A DNA stretch of 64,000 nt. Source: Tildeniella nuda ZEHNDER 1965/U140. Its GTDB lineage: Bacteria; Cyanobacteriota; Cyanobacteriia; Leptolyngbyales; Leptolyngbyaceae. The stretch is taken from assembly GCA_019358895.1 (NCBI GenBank), contig JAHHIG010000013.1, positions 1 through 64,000 on the forward strand, written 5' to 3'. Positions 25,441 to 34,453 of the stretch are shown piece after piece. The notes beneath the pieces are model-generated. The model was not told the DNA's origin. It saw only the letters and a program-made list of their open reading frames with translations, and made no database searches. Numbering within the stretch: the stretch's first letter is position 1; each line of letters begins with the position of its first letter. The position numbers and the translations under genes are program-made.

Positions 25441-26769
25441 ATGGAAACGCTTGACTTGCTTCGATCGGGTCAGCTTGAGGGCACTAAAAAACTCACTCTT
25501 TCCTGTGGCTTAACGCAATTTCCATCTGAAATTCTGGCGTTGGCAGAGTCTTTGGAAGTCCTGGAACTCTCAAACAATCACTTCAGTTCGTTGCCAGATA
25601 AGTTTGGGCAATTGCAGAAGCTCAAAATTGTATTCTTCAATAACAATGAGTTTGAAGCCATTCCAGAGGTGCTGTCGCAATGTCCAGCGCTTTCCATGAT
25701 TGGCTTTAAGTCGAATAAAATCACGCGTTGCGGCGAGAATGCTTTACCGAAAACTACCCGCTGGCTCATTCTCACTGCGAACAGGCTGGAGCAGCTACCG
25801 ACTTCAATCGGCAAGTTAAGTCATTTACAAAAGCTCATGCTGGCGGGCAACCGCTTGCGATCGCTCCCTGATGAAATGGCTGCCTGTCAAAATCTGGAAC
25901 TGATCCGGCTGGCGGCAAACCGTCTCACGGTACTGCCCGACTGGCTGTTCACGCTGCCTCGTCTGGCATGGCTGGCGTATGCGGGAAACCCTTGCTGCAT
26001 GGCTGCGCCCTCGACTGAGCGATCGCTCCCAGAAATCAGTTGGAGTGAGTTAGCGATCGGCGACATTCTGGGTCAAGGGGCTTCCGGCATTATTTCTAAG
26101 GGCGTTTGGCATTCCAAAACTCAACCGGACTCTCGACCAACAGACGTGGCGATTAAGATCTTCAAAGGGGAGATCACGAGCGACGGTCTACCAACGGATG
26201 AGATGCGAGCCTGTATCGCGGCTGGAGTTCACAACAATCTAGTGAATGTGCTTGGTAAGCTAGCCCACAACCCAGAAGAGCAATCAGGACTGCTGCTTTC
26301 ATTCATCCCGCCTCACTACAAAAATTTGGGTAATCCGCCCGATCTGGATACTTGCACAAGAGATACTTACCCGTCGGACAAGACGTTCTCTTTAGCAGTC
26401 ATTTTACGCATTGCTCAGGGTATTGCCGCCGCTGCTGCACATCTCCACGATCGCGGCATCATGCATGGCGATCTCTACGCTCACAATATTTTGGTCGATG
26501 AAACAGGAGCGAGTTTACTGGGAGACTTTGGAGCCGCCTCTTTTTATGACTCGACTGATTCGTTCACAGGTCAAGCAATGGAGCGGTTAGAGGTGAGAGC
26601 CTTTGGCTGTCTGCTTGAGGATTTGTTAAACCGCTGTGATCGTGAGAATGCGATTGCTCAAGAAGAAATCATCGATCGACTGCGCGCCTTACAGCAAGAC
26701 TGTATGAACTCGATTCCCTCCAAGCGTCCTCTCTTTAACACCGTCTGCAAACGCCTGAATGTTGCTTGA
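25441..26769 (+). CDS. Leucine-rich-repeat protein kinase-like fusion
   Basis: About 442 aa. Residues roughly 15-185 are leucine-rich repeats (SLEVLELSNNHFSSLP, TRWLILTANRLEQLP, LQKLMLAGNRLRSLP, LELIRLAANRLTVLP). Residues roughly 205-440 form a protein-kinase fold with glycine loop LGQGASGII, VAIK lysine, catalytic-loop variant HGDLYAHN in place of HRDxxxxN, and GDFGAA as DFG. It is probably a soluble Ser/Thr kinase with an interaction domain; there is no transmembrane segment. The start is ATG at 25441 (METLDLL), not the cysteine-rich upstream extension from 25375. Such fusions are common in eukaryotes and sporadic in bacteria. Confidence 0.85.
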   Translation: METLDLLRSGQLEGTKKLTLSCGLTQFPSEILALAESLEVLELSNNHFSSLPDKFGQLQKLKIVFFNNNEFEAIPEVLSQCPALSMIGFKSNKITRCGENALPKTTRWLILTANRLEQLPTSIGKLSHLQKLMLAGNRLRSLPDEMAACQNLELIRLAANRLTVLPDWLFTLPRLAWLAYAGNPCCMAAPSTERSLPEISWSELAIGDILGQGASGIISKGVWHSKTQPDSRPTDVAIKIFKGEITSDGLPTDEMRACIAAGVHNNLVNVLGKLAHNPEEQSGLLLSFIPPHYKNLGNPPDLDTCTRDTYPSDKTFSLAVILRIAQGIAAAAAHLHDRGIMHGDLYAHNILVDETGASLLGDFGAASFYDSTDSFTGQAMERLEVRAFGCLLEDLLNRCDRENAIAQEEIIDRLRALQQDCMNSIPSKRPLFNTVCKRLNVA

Positions 26770-26836
26770 GAGAAACCGGGTTTCTGGGTGTAATATAACG
26801 CTTCAGACTATAGCTTCTCGTAAGAAACCCGGTTTC

Positions 26837-28261
26837 TTACGTAAGATTCGTTGGCACGATCGCCCGTCCGTCGTGATCAAAAAGATGGATTTTATCAGGA
26901 GACATGGAGAGCCAGAGTTGTTCACTGAGGCGAACGGGGCGATCGGGTTCAATGCGCGCCTGTAGCAATGAGGCATCATCACTGGCACCGATGAGACTGA
27001 CTGCTAGGTAAGTTTCGCTGCCAAGTGCCTCGACCAGTTCCACCTGCACTGGCAAATTTTTGGGTGCAGCCGCGCTCACGTTTAAATGCTCTGGACGAAT
27101 GCCCAACGTGAGCATCTGACCATCATAGGATTTGAGTACCGCTGCCCAAACTTCTGGCAGCGTCAGGCGAAATTGAGCATGGGTAAGGAGCAGCGGTGCT
27201 TTGAACTGCACTGATAGAAAGTTCATCGGTGGTGAGCCAATAAATTCCGCTACAAAGCGATTGGCAGGATGGTTGTATAGCTCTAGCGGCGAGGCAATTT
27301 GCTGAATTTGTCCGGCGTTCATCACCGCAATGCGATCGCCCATTGTCATCGCTTCGGTTTGGTCATGCGTCACATAGATCGTAGTCGTGCCCAACTGTCG
27401 CTGAAGTTTGACGATTTGCGATCGCGTTTCTGCCCGCAGTTTGGCATCCAGATTCGACAGCGGCTCATCCATCAAAAACACTTGCGGCTTTCGCGCCATC
27501 GCTCGCCCCAGAGCAACCCGCTGCTTCTGCCCACCCGACAACTGCTTGGGCAACCGATGCAGCAACGGCTCAATTTGCAAAATCTGCGCGACCGAGCGGA
27601 CTTGCTGGTCAATCGATCGTTCTCGCGCCGATCGAAACCGCAACCCCTTCGGCAACTTTCGCGTTGTCTCAATCAAAAGATTTTCAGCCCAGATGGGGAG
27701 TGAGGGGTGAGAAGAGTAGGCAAGGGGAGCAGAGGAAGCAAGGGAAGCGTCTTGAGCTGGTTTCGACCGCTGACCGCTGACCGCTGACGGCTGACCGCTA
27801 ACCCCCGACTCCCGACTCCCGACTCCCGACTCCCGACTCCCCACTTTCGTCCGTCTCAACCCAAACGCCAGATTCTCATACACCGTCATGTGCGGATACA
27901 GCGCGTAGTTTTGAAACACCATTGCAATGTCGCGCTCTTTGGGGGGAAGGTCATTAACAAGGCGATCGCCCACATACACATTTCCCCCCGTCAGTTCCTC
28001 AAGACCCGCAATCAGGCGCAGTAAGGTACTTTTACCGCAGCCAGAGGGACCCACCAGCACCATAAATTCGCCGTCTGCAATGGTCAAATTGATGGCGCGG
28101 AGAACGCTGGTGGCGTGCGATCGACGGGCAGAGTCTTTGACGGCTCCATCGCTTTTGCCGATCGGTGCAATCAACGGTTCTGCTGCGATCGTCGTGGGTG
28201 CTGGTTCACCTCCGCGACCAGAAAAGCTTTTGTAAATGTTTTCAAGAACAACCTGTGCCAC
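26837..28261 (-). CDS. ABC transporter ATP-binding protein, UgpC/MalK type
   Basis: Energises import of a sugar or polyol-type solute (inference from family). Walker [10 protein letters not shown] at 71-79, Q-loop Gln117, signature LSGGQ at 241-245, Walker B VFLMDEP at 261-267, a switch His in [12 protein letters not shown], then a TOBE domain (GIRPEHLNV). At 474 aa it is longer than the usual 360-380. Extra residues lie at 15-45 and at about 138-190. The second block contains 7-residue periodic SRESGVG and SAVSGQ peptides encoded by heptamer repeats. Start is GTG at 28261. Permease and binding-protein genes are not adjacent, so partners must be elsewhere. Confidence 0.92.
   Translation of the reverse strand: MAQVVLENIYKSFSGRGGEPAPTTIAAEPLIAPIGKSDGAVKDSARRSHATSVLRAINLTIADGEFMVLVGPSGCGKSTLLRLIAGLEELTGGNVYVGDRLVNDLPPKERDIAMVFQNYALYPHMTVYENLAFGLRRTKVGSRESGVGSRESGVSGQPSAVSGQRSKPAQDASLASSAPLAYSSHPSLPIWAENLLIETTRKLPKGLRFRSARERSIDQQVRSVAQILQIEPLLHRLPKQLSGGQKQRVALGRAMARKPQVFLMDEPLSNLDAKLRAETRSQIVKLQRQLGTTTIYVTHDQTEAMTMGDRIAVMNAGQIQQIASPLELYNHPANRFVAEFIGSPPMNFLSVQFKAPLLLTHAQFRLTLPEVWAAVLKSYDGQMLTLGIRPEHLNVSAAAPKNLPVQVELVEALGSETYLAVSLIGASDDASLLQARIEPDRPVRLSEQLWLSMSPDKIHLFDHDGRAIVPTNLT
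27765..27845. repeat. Two in-gene heptamer arrays inside the ABC ATPase gene
   Basis: A run of CTGACCGC/CTGACGGC heptamers (27766-27799) is followed by five perfect CCCGACT heptamers (27804-27838) and a degenerate sixth. Read on the coding strand they give GSRESGV repeats and then [11 protein letters not shown], in frame and free of stops. Confidence 0.92.
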
Positions 28262-28356
28262 AATGCCGCCTGCTTTACGCCTACCTATTCGGATAACCTA
28301 CGCCTTTGCCTACAAGCCTGCGGCTGGCATAAACTCCTAATTGCCATCCTCGCTTA

Positions 28357-28623
28357 TCAGGAGCGTGATTCTACCTGCATCGTTGCCTCGGAGCTTTCGG
28401 TTTCCTGCATCACAGAAAATTGATCTGGCTGGAGAATAACATTGTCATACTCATAACCACCAATAAGCTGATGGTTGGGCATTGCTATATCTACAGCGTA
28501 TCCTTCTGGTTGTCTGTAGCATTCCACGATGGTTCCTACTGTTCCTATTGGAATGATACGATCGCTAAAATCGACCCGAATGTCAACTAACGTCTTAATT
28601 TGGCTGTAGATTCTAGCTTTCAT
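28357..28623 (-). CDS. DUF4926 domain protein
   Basis: An 88-aa protein. The first 65 residues match DUF4926: IKTLVDI, then IPIGTVGTIVECY, EGYAVDIAMP and NVILQPDQF, a small SH3-like beta barrel in outline. Such proteins are regularly encoded beside DUF6883 genes, as here (13 bp after the upstream gene). Suspected of belonging to small toxin-antitoxin or immunity-like modules, but no activity is proved. Confidence 0.75.
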   Translation of the reverse strand: MKARIYSQIKTLVDIRVDFSDRIIPIGTVGTIVECYRQPEGYAVDIAMPNHQLIGGYEYDNVILQPDQFSVMQETESSEATMQVESRS

Positions 28624-28636
28624 TGCCCGTCCTCCA

Positions 28637-29017
28637 TCAGCGATACACTTCTAGCCAATTCGTAATCAATCTTGGAATCTCTGATCCATTATCGATCTGC
28701 CACACCGTTATGAGACATCCCTGTCTACCATTCACACCGCGAAGCATCACCTCAACCTTAAACCTCAACCCATAAGTGCTGGTTTGACCTGGAATGGCTG
28801 GTGCATCGATCAACTGCTGCTTTAGTTGACTAATCACATTCTGGGCTGCAAGGCTACGGCTAGAGGCATTCTGCACATCATAGCCGATCGCTTCAAACGC
28901 TACCCATTTTCCCTGATTTGCAGGATTAGCCGGATTCATGGAATAGACCTCAAACTTTCGAGGATCAATCTCGGCAACCTGAGCAAGCGGTAAAGGCTCA
29001 CCAGGATTCCAGATCAT
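28637..29017 (-). CDS. DUF6883-like protein
   Basis: A 126-aa protein with the pattern WVAFEAIGYDVQNASSRSLA, then ISQLKQQLID and YGLRFKVEVMLRGVNGRQG, followed by a W-containing strand. This fits the DUF6883 group (K.....F..LG....A..L...L) often paired with DUF4926. It lies upstream of and in the same operon as the DUF4926 gene, with a 13-bp gap. Function unknown. Confidence 0.62.
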   Translation of the reverse strand: MIWNPGEPLPLAQVAEIDPRKFEVYSMNPANPANQGKWVAFEAIGYDVQNASSRSLAAQNVISQLKQQLIDAPAIPGQTSTYGLRFKVEVMLRGVNGRQGCLITVWQIDNGSEIPRLITNWLEVYR

Positions 29018-29207
29018 AGGCTTGGAGCTTACGGTTTAGTACTGAGGCGATCGCGTCTGCTTACTCAGATCCATCCTACGTTGAGTTGAGTCTCCTTAGC
29101 TCGATCGCCCCTCCATATAGAACCTCTACCATGCCTGTTCTCGATCGGATTTGGCTGGGCACTCTAACCAGAGAACTACCTACCCACGCCTTCGCCGCCT
29201 TAACGCC

Positions 29208-31322
29208 ATGACAGTCTCTCCACCTGACCTTTTGGAACGTGCCCAAAAAGCTGATACCGAAGCCATTGCAGCCCTGATGAATCGATCCCTGCAACCGAAA
29301 GGTATTACGGCGAAAGTGAGCCTCAAAGAGCATTGCTTAAAAATCATGCTGGAAGCACTCGAAGTGCCAGAACAGCAACCCTCCGTCGAATTTATTCGTA
29401 AGGGCATCACTGGTTTAAGAGCTGAGGCCATCAAACACGTCAAGGTTTACGGTCGAGAATTAGGGGAAGATTTTCCAGGTTGGCAAGAGGAGTTTGAACT
29501 AGCTGTACAAGTTGCGCCGAATTTTACTGAGCTTGCGAAACAGCGAGATGTTAATGCTATTGGAATACTTGTGGCTCAGTGGTTAGACGCTCAAAACGTG
29601 ACTGCAAAAGTCAGCTTAAAGGATGACTGCTTGCGGATCATGCTAGAAGCGATCGGAGTGCCCAATCAACACGCGATCGCGCCTCTGCTGCTCGACAACT
29701 TAAGAAAATTAGGCATTCAAGACTGCACAACGCTGAAAATTAGCGGACGCGAACCCGGTGATGACTTTCCAGACTGGCAACAAGATCTTGAACTTGAGAG
29801 TCGGGAAGTTGTCTCAATGTTGCTAACTGAGTCTACTTCTGAAACGCAGATCTCAGCGTTAGTCGTCTCAAAATTATCAAGTGAAATACAAGCACAGCCA
29901 GGTCGGTTAGAACTTGCAAGACAAGGTAATTTACAAGCCATTCACGATGTCGTGAACTACCTTCAGCCCCAAGGTGTTACAACAACGGTTGACCTGAAAA
30001 GTGAATGCTTATCCATTACCTTGCTTGCTGAGCAAACACCTGATCAAGCTCAAACGGTTGCATACATTCACAAAATGCTTGACAAACTAGAGTTCAGTTT
30101 TATCAAGCAAGTTAAAGTTTACGGACGATCTAAAGAGGCGATCCTTCCTGCTTGGAGCCAAGAACTGAGTTTTAGCAAGCCGCCAACGGAAGAGGTTTCT
30201 TTTTGGGGTTCCATGTTTGGGGCAGTTGCAGGAGCCGTGGGTGGTACAGCCGCCTATGCGGGTAGCGCAGTTGCAGGCACTGCTTTTGGAGCGGCTGGCT
30301 CAGTAGGCAATGCAGCAGCACAGGCAGGTGGCGCGATCGCTGGTACTGCCTTTGGAGCGGCTGGTGCTTTGGGTAACGCGGCATTACAAGCAACCGATGG
30401 CGCTGGCTACGTGTTTGACATGATTAACAGCAGTCCCCAGCTACAAGTTTTGACCAAAGCGCTTAACGTAGACTGGCTACTCAAAATTGCTGATCAGGTA
30501 GACATTGTTCAAGCTGAAACGCACGTCAAGAATTTAAAGCGAAAATATCCCAATGAAAAACCTGGTGATATCGCTCATCGGGTGATGCAAGAAAAGGCAC
30601 TCTACGTAGGCGGTACGGGGTTTGCTAGCAGCTTACTACCGGGCTTTGCGGCGGCGATGGTTGCGATGGATTTGGCAGCCACAACCGCGATACAGGCAGA
30701 AATGGTGTATCAGATTGCCGCTGCTTACGGGCTAAACCTGCACGAACCCGCCAGAAAAGGTGAAGTCATGGCAATTTTTGGTTTGGCGCTGGGTGGCAGT
30801 GCTGCACTCAAAGCAGGTTTAGGGGCTGCAAGAAATATTCCCGTTGCAGGAGCCGTGATTGGTGCGGGTAGTAACGCCGTCATGCTGTATGCACTAGGAC
30901 ACGCCGCCTGCCAATTTTACGAAGCAAAGTTGACTCCTTTAGCGTCTCAAACTGCCCTCAAAGCCTCTCAACTAGAGAGCGAAAAGTATTTGCAGGGCGC
31001 GATCGTGCAGCAAGTCATTATGGATCAAATCCTGGTTCACGTGGTTCTAGCAGGCAATCCTGGCAAAACCTGGGCGGGGATTTTGCCAGAATTACAGATG
31101 TTTAACTTTAGTCCTGCGTCACTAGAGGCGATCGCTACTAACGCGAAAGCTCCACCGACGTTAGAGAAACTGCTCAACCAAATTAATAGTGAGTTTGCTG
31201 TACCGTTGCTGGCTCAATGCCAAAAAATCGCGCGGCAAGACGGAATAATTACGCCAGCAGAAGCAGCGGTGCTTGCCACTGTGACCAATAAATTGAACAT
31301 CAACCTGACGACGATCCGGTAG
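29208..31322 (+). CDS. Three-repeat protein with EcsC-like C-terminus
   Basis: About 704 aa. Three homologous units of about 90 residues occupy roughly residues 5-95, 100-200 and 230-325. Each has AI..L....L...GITAKVSLK, then CL.IMLEA, and a conserved KVYGRE.GEDFP.W ending. A glycine/alanine-rich hydrophobic stretch (about 345-400, AGSAVAGTAFGAAG twice) follows. The C-terminus (about 440-620) resembles EcsC-family proteins (GTGFASSLLPGFAAAMVAMDLAATTAIQAEM). The last 90 residues resemble a TerB-like helical tail. Start is ATG at 29208. Function unknown; membrane association is likely. Confidence 0.72.
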   Translation: MTVSPPDLLERAQKADTEAIAALMNRSLQPKGITAKVSLKEHCLKIMLEALEVPEQQPSVEFIRKGITGLRAEAIKHVKVYGRELGEDFPGWQEEFELAVQVAPNFTELAKQRDVNAIGILVAQWLDAQNVTAKVSLKDDCLRIMLEAIGVPNQHAIAPLLLDNLRKLGIQDCTTLKISGREPGDDFPDWQQDLELESREVVSMLLTESTSETQISALVVSKLSSEIQAQPGRLELARQGNLQAIHDVVNYLQPQGVTTTVDLKSECLSITLLAEQTPDQAQTVAYIHKMLDKLEFSFIKQVKVYGRSKEAILPAWSQELSFSKPPTEEVSFWGSMFGAVAGAVGGTAAYAGSAVAGTAFGAAGSVGNAAAQAGGAIAGTAFGAAGALGNAALQATDGAGYVFDMINSSPQLQVLTKALNVDWLLKIADQVDIVQAETHVKNLKRKYPNEKPGDIAHRVMQEKALYVGGTGFASSLLPGFAAAMVAMDLAATTAIQAEMVYQIAAAYGLNLHEPARKGEVMAIFGLALGGSAALKAGLGAARNIPVAGAVIGAGSNAVMLYALGHAACQFYEAKLTPLASQTALKASQLESEKYLQGAIVQQVIMDQILVHVVLAGNPGKTWAGILPELQMFNFSPASLEAIATNAKAPPTLEKLLNQINSEFAVPLLAQCQKIARQDGIITPAEAAVLATVTNKLNINLTTIR

Positions 31323-31365
31323 TTAGAGCGGTTACTCGTTGTGGAAGTCACACTTTTGTAAATAC

Positions 31366-31395
31366 GGGAGTGGGGAGTCGGGAGTCGGGAGTAGG
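31366..31395. repeat. GGGAGTC heptamer array
   Basis: GGGAGTGGGGAGTCGGGAGTCGGGAGTAGG, the reverse complement of the CCCGACT array found inside the ABC ATPase gene, here in the spacer before the metalloprotease. Confidence 0.8.
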
Positions 31396-31564
31396 ATCGC
31401 GATCGGCTGAATGTCTCCTTTTCTATACAGTTTTATACAGACAGACAGGCTTTTCGCCAACTTGGGCTAAGATCCTCAGAGCGAACTTCAGAACTACGTC
31501 CTTTGGCAGTGGCGTTAGCTGACGCTTTGTGTCGCTTTGCTTAATCCCAACACACCGCTGAAGC

Positions 31565-34384
31565 ATGAAACGAATCTCGCTGGTGGCTGCATTTGTGATC
31601 GGGTTGTTCCTGGTGTTGGTGCCAGCTTATGTGCGAAGCGAGGTGCGATCGCCCTCGACGATCGCTCAACCGTTGACGTTGCCTTCAGATGTCCCTCCAA
31701 GCGACGTGAAACCAGCGATCGGGGCAGGTACGATCAAGCCGCCGCCGCTGATGGCAGAGGAGCCTGAGGAAGAGTCAGACAAGCCCTCGTTTGAGCAGAT
31801 CGTCAAAGGGACAAAGCGGCTAAACGGGCTGTTTACGCTTTATCGGGATGAGGCTGCTGGCAAGCTTTACGCTGAAATTCAGCCCGAACAACTGAACGTC
31901 AACTACCTGTGTACGGTCACGATGGAATCGGGCATTGGGCAAGATGGCTTTTATAGTGGGATGCCATTAAACGATTTTCTGTTTAATTTTCGTCGCGTCG
32001 GTAATAAGCTTCAGTTTGTGGTGCCCAATGTATTTTTTCGGACTCGTCCGGGTGATCCGCTTCAGCGATCGGTCAAACGATCGTTTAGTGACTCGGTGTT
32101 GCAGGCGCTCCCCATTCGCAGTACGCATCCCAAGCGCAAAAGTTTTCTCGTCGATCTCAGTCCACTCTTTCTCAGTGATTTGCCCGGTTTGAGTCAGTCG
32201 TTATCCAGTACGTTCGACTCGACGTATAGCCTGGATGCGGGCAAATCGTCGTTTGGTCCCGTGCAAAGCTTTCCGCTAAATGTGGAACTGGAGTCGAACT
32301 ATGGCTTTTCGAGTGGAACGGAGAGTGCCCCACCCGCTCTATCGACGTTACCGGACAGCAAAACGTTTAACTTACGAGTGCGCTATAGCCTGTCGCGCCT
32401 CCCGGTTAAACACAATTATCGTCCTCGCTTAGCCGACGATCGCATCGGTTATTTCATCACAGCCTATCAAGATTTTTCTGATGACTCGCCAAGAGAGCCG
32501 TTTGTACGCTACATCCAGCGCTGGCATTTGAAGAAAAAAGATCCCGATGCACCGCTCTCGTTGCCTGAAAACCCGATCGTGTTCTGGATTGAAAACACCG
32601 TCCCACTTGAATACCGAGACGCTGTGCGAGACGGGACGCTGATGTGGAATAAAGCGTTTGAGCAGGCGGGGTTTAAAAATGCGATCGAAGTCCGCCAAAT
32701 GCCCGACAACGCTAAGTGGGATCCTGCGGATGTACGCTACAACACCATTCGCTGGCTCAGTTCGTTTGATGCCAGCTTTGCTGGCTGGGGGCAAGCGCGG
32801 GTCAATCCACTTACAGGTGAAACATTAGATGCAGACATTTTGATTGATGCCAGTTTTGCACGGTATGCAAAACAGCAATATCGCAACCTGGAACAGCCGC
32901 GCCAGGAGCGATCGATGTCAGCGATCACGCAGCTTACGGGTAATTCCAAACTTTGTGGCTATGGCGTGGCAGCCAATTTCATGAAGCAATCGACGATCGC
33001 AAAACCAGCGTTGCAGCCCAAGCGAACGCTCCAACGACTGGGCAACTATGACTTGTGCTATGGCAGGGAAGCGGCACGACAACTGTCGATCGGTGCCATG
33101 TCTCTCTCGATGTTGCACAACGTCAGACCCGGTAGCGAACCGATGAAGCGGTTTGTACAGTCCTACTTACGAGAACTCATTGCCCATGAAGTGGGTCACA
33201 CGCTGGGATTGCGCCACAACTTTCGAGCCAGTGCCATGCTGTTGCCAGCCGAGCTAAACAACACCGAAATCACGCATCAGAAAGGTTTGGTCAGTTCAGT
33301 GATGGACTACACTCCTGTCAATCTGGCACCAACAGGAACCACTCAGGGTGATTATTTTACGCAGACAGTTGGACCCTACGACGAGTGGGCGATCGCCTAT
33401 GGTTACACTCCCACCAATGCCCTTGTTCCACAAGCTGAAACCCGCCTTCTAAGCAAGATTGCTGAACGTGCCCCCGAACCTGCGCTTGCCTATGCCACTG
33501 ATGAAGACGTTGACGCGGAACTCGACCCACTGACAAATCGCTTCGACCTCAGTGGTGATCTGCTAACCTATGCACCGTGGCAACTGGAGAACGCCCAGAA
33601 ACTGTGGCAAAAACTTGACCAGAGCACTCCTGTAAGGGGCGAAAGCTTCAGTGACGTGCGAGCGAAGTTCGATGACATTTTCTACTACTACCTCCGCTAT
33701 TCCAACCTTCTCACAACGTATGTTGGTGGACAATCCTTTAACCGCTTCAAAGGTGGCGACGTGGCGGGACGATCGCCGTTTGAGCCAGTGCCCGCCGAGA
33801 AACAGCGTCAGGCACTGGCATTGCTGCAAACCCACGTCTTTGATGCCAACAAATTCCAGTTCTCCCCCGCCTTTTTAAATAAACTCGCGCCCTCACGCTG
33901 GGAGCACTGGGGCGAAGAAGCACAGTTCTTCTCGCTCGACTACCCGATTCACGATCGCATCCTCCTTCTCCAAGCCATCGTGCTGTATAACCTGCTGGAC
34001 AGCGATCGCCTGTCACGGCTACGCGATGCAGACCTCAAAACGCAAGCCGGACAAGCATTCGCTCTCCCAGAATTATTTGATACTCTGCAAACATCCATCT
34101 GGCAGGAAGTGCTGAAACCGGAAGGGACGCTCAAGCTCTCTAGTCTGCGTCGAGGGTTACAGCGTGAATATTTGAAAGCATTGACCGCAATGGTGCTACG
34201 CACCGCTGATGTCCCTGACGATGCCCGCACGTTGGCATGGTATGAATTGAAGCAGCTTGCCAGCGCGCTCGATCGCGTCCTCAAGCGGGAAGGAAAAGAT
34301 GCAGACACGCAGACAAAGGCACATCTAGAGGAAACGCGCGATCGCATTGCGAAAACCCTGGATGCCAAACTGCAAACCCAGTAA
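31565..34384 (+). CDS. Secreted zinc-dependent metalloprotease (DUF5117/DUF4953 type)
   Basis: A 939-aa protein with an N-terminal signal sequence (KRISLVAAFVIGLFLVLVPAYV). A DUF5117-type domain starts near residue 75 (FEQIVKGTKRLNGLFTLY). The metzincin-like catalytic site HEVGHTLGLRHNF lies near residue 541, followed by a SVMDY Met-turn equivalent. The C-terminal helical half matches the DUF4953 region. Relatives are large periplasmic or outer-membrane peptidases of uncharacterised substrate. It lies upstream of sppA in the same direction with about 70 bp between, so both may serve envelope protein turnover. Confidence 0.88.
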   Translation: MKRISLVAAFVIGLFLVLVPAYVRSEVRSPSTIAQPLTLPSDVPPSDVKPAIGAGTIKPPPLMAEEPEEESDKPSFEQIVKGTKRLNGLFTLYRDEAAGKLYAEIQPEQLNVNYLCTVTMESGIGQDGFYSGMPLNDFLFNFRRVGNKLQFVVPNVFFRTRPGDPLQRSVKRSFSDSVLQALPIRSTHPKRKSFLVDLSPLFLSDLPGLSQSLSSTFDSTYSLDAGKSSFGPVQSFPLNVELESNYGFSSGTESAPPALSTLPDSKTFNLRVRYSLSRLPVKHNYRPRLADDRIGYFITAYQDFSDDSPREPFVRYIQRWHLKKKDPDAPLSLPENPIVFWIENTVPLEYRDAVRDGTLMWNKAFEQAGFKNAIEVRQMPDNAKWDPADVRYNTIRWLSSFDASFAGWGQARVNPLTGETLDADILIDASFARYAKQQYRNLEQPRQERSMSAITQLTGNSKLCGYGVAANFMKQSTIAKPALQPKRTLQRLGNYDLCYGREAARQLSIGAMSLSMLHNVRPGSEPMKRFVQSYLRELIAHEVGHTLGLRHNFRASAMLLPAELNNTEITHQKGLVSSVMDYTPVNLAPTGTTQGDYFTQTVGPYDEWAIAYGYTPTNALVPQAETRLLSKIAERAPEPALAYATDEDVDAELDPLTNRFDLSGDLLTYAPWQLENAQKLWQKLDQSTPVRGESFSDVRAKFDDIFYYYLRYSNLLTTYVGGQSFNRFKGGDVAGRSPFEPVPAEKQRQALALLQTHVFDANKFQFSPAFLNKLAPSRWEHWGEEAQFFSLDYPIHDRILLLQAIVLYNLLDSDRLSRLRDADLKTQAGQAFALPELFDTLQTSIWQEVLKPEGTLKLSSLRRGLQREYLKALTAMVLRTADVPDDARTLAWYELKQLASALDRVLKREGKDADTQTKAHLEETRDRIAKTLDAKLQTQ

Positions 34385-34453
34385 TTAAGCTAAAAGAGTG
34401 AGTAGGATAGAGGCAAATCGGATCAAAACGGCAATTGCACCCTGGAAGCTTGA

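Noticed and set aside
27299-27703. Plus-strand ORF of 134 codons
   Set aside because: Antisense to the ABC ATPase, whose Walker and signature motifs are intact.
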